5,874 nucleotides of DNA, taken from positions 1 to 5,874 of the forward strand of contig JAUNSE010000134.1 in assembly GCA_030539415.1 (NCBI GenBank), written 5' to 3'. The position numbers and the translations under genes were made by a program. This document shows positions 5,209 through 5,874 of the stretch, in pieces. Position 1 is the first letter of the stretch. Each line of letters opens with the position of its first letter. A model generated the notes under the pieces. The model was not told where the DNA came from and did no database searches. It saw only the letters and a program-made list of their open reading frames with translations. The DNA comes from Desulfovibrionaceae bacterium (lineage in GTDB: Bacteria > Desulfobacterota > Desulfovibrionia > Desulfovibrionales > Desulfovibrionaceae).

Positions 5209-5874
5209 AACAAGACATCCATCAGCACGCTGCTTCTTGCCTCGCTCCTGTGCCTCTTCCAGCTGGGGCTTCTTTCCGCCTGCGGCGGCTGCACCGTGCA
5301 GCACGAGGAGCAGGGGACCTCCGCCCGGGAGAGCGTCACCAACCCCTTCCTGGACGGCGTCGAGGTGCTGCCCAGAGAGGCCGCGCTGAGCCGCTCCGCC
5401 GAGACGACCGCGGCCTATCTCACCCTGCTCGGGGCGCTGAACGACGGCGACGAGGAGACCGCCCTGCAGGCCGCTGAAACCCTGACCGGCGGCACGGGCG
5501 ATCAGGCGCTGCCAGTGGAGCACTGGCTGGAATGCGCCCTGTGGTTCATGGACCGCAAGTCCGTCAACGCCATCCCCTTCCTGCGCACGGCCTGCCGCGC
5601 CCTCCCCGATGACGCGCCGCTCCTGCTTCTCTACTCCGAGGCCCTGACCGACCACAATTTCGCCGCCGAGGCCCTGTCCTCGCTGGACGCCTACCTGGCC
5701 AGGCATCCCGGCACGGTGGACGTGCTCCTGCAGAAGGGCATCACCCTGCAGAAGGACGGGCGGCCGGCCGAGGCCCTGCAGGTCTTCGAATCCATCAGCG
5801 AGCAGGACCGCACGAGCTTCCTCGACCTCTATCACGCCCAGGCGCTGCTGGCCCTGGGCCGCGAGAAGGAGGCT
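5206..5874 (+). CDS. TPR-containing lipoprotein, N-terminal part (runs off the window)
   Basis: The gene opens with GTG at 5206 and stays open for 223 codons to the window edge. GTG was chosen because GGAG (5194-5197) lies 8 nt upstream and the signal peptide begins there. The GTG at 5197 overlaps that ribosome binding site, and the ATG at 5169 is out of frame. Residues 1-25 are a lipoprotein signal peptide (NKTS, then a Leu-rich core) ending in the lipobox LLSAC, with Cys26 as the lipidated residue followed by Gly-Gly. There is no Asp at +2, which fits outer-membrane sorting. Beyond about residue 60 the chain is alpha-helical and Ala/Leu-rich. TPR-like helix pairs are visible at about 135-168 (LLLLYSEAL, AEALSSLDAYLARHPG) and 171-197 (VLLQKGITLQKDGRPAEALQ), with a third beginning near 205 (LYHAQALLALGREKEA). 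The probable role is an envelope protein-protein scaffold; the partner is unknown. It may be co-transcribed with rpoH. Confidence 0.85.
   Translation, partial: MNKTSISTLLLASLLCLFQLGLLSACGGCTVQHEEQGTSARESVTNPFLDGVEVLPREAALSRSAETTAAYLTLLGALNDGDEETALQAAETLTGGTGDQALPVEHWLECALWFMDRKSVNAIPFLRTACRALPDDAPLLLLYSEALTDHNFAAEALSSLDAYLARHPGTVDVLLQKGITLQKDGRPAEALQVFESISEQDRTSFLDLYHAQALLALGREKEA

Noticed and set aside
3491..5218. A 575-codon minus-strand frame antisense to rpoH
   Set aside because: It is rich in His, Leu, Val, Gly and Ala with no family resemblance, and lies opposite the clearly conserved sigma factor. A composition artefact.
5158..5835. Minus-strand 225-codon frame and plus-strand frame 4986-5477 over the lipoprotein gene
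   Set aside because: The GTG-started frame from 5206 has a ribosome binding site, signal peptide, lipobox and TPR-like helices. The others have none of these.

Overview
This 5.9 kb, GC-rich window (AT-rich only in one short intergenic patch) reads as ordinary chromosome of a sulfate-reducing delta-proteobacterium, most likely Desulfovibrionaceae. That is an inference from three things: the composition, a short MetH without the C-terminal reactivation domain, and an RpoH-class sigma factor beside it. No mobile elements, CRISPR arrays, tRNA or rRNA genes were seen.

Layout: two gene groups diverge from a 424-bp intergenic region (3346-3769). Leftward on the minus strand, metH (895-3345, B12-dependent methionine synthase) is followed after 49 bp by ygaP (339-845, rhodanese with a two-helix membrane anchor). 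After a 210-bp gap comes the 5' end of a gene for an exported protein (1-128) that continues off the window. Rightward on the plus strand, rpoH (3770-5116, heat-shock-type sigma-32) has an unusually long charged N-terminal extension. After 89 bp it is followed by a TPR lipoprotein gene that starts with GTG (5206) and runs off the right edge.

The intergenic region is the most interesting non-coding part. Next to metH is an AT-rich patch with two 10-bp direct repeats (ATATCAAGAT, 16-bp period), the first forming an imperfect 20-bp palindrome. It looks like an operator, and a SahR-type methionine-cycle repressor site is the leading hypothesis. Next to rpoH is a consensus -35 (TTGACA) followed by a perfect GAGAAC-CTA-GTTCTC palindrome lying over the expected -10.

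Functionally, metH closes the methyl cycle (homocysteine to methionine) and ygaP handles sulfane sulfur at the inner membrane. rpoH directs stress transcription, and the lipoprotein is probably an envelope TPR scaffold. I did not find a clearly new system. The best leads are the metH operator, the RpoH extension with a possible internal start, the rpoH promoter palindrome, and the missing MetH reactivation domain.
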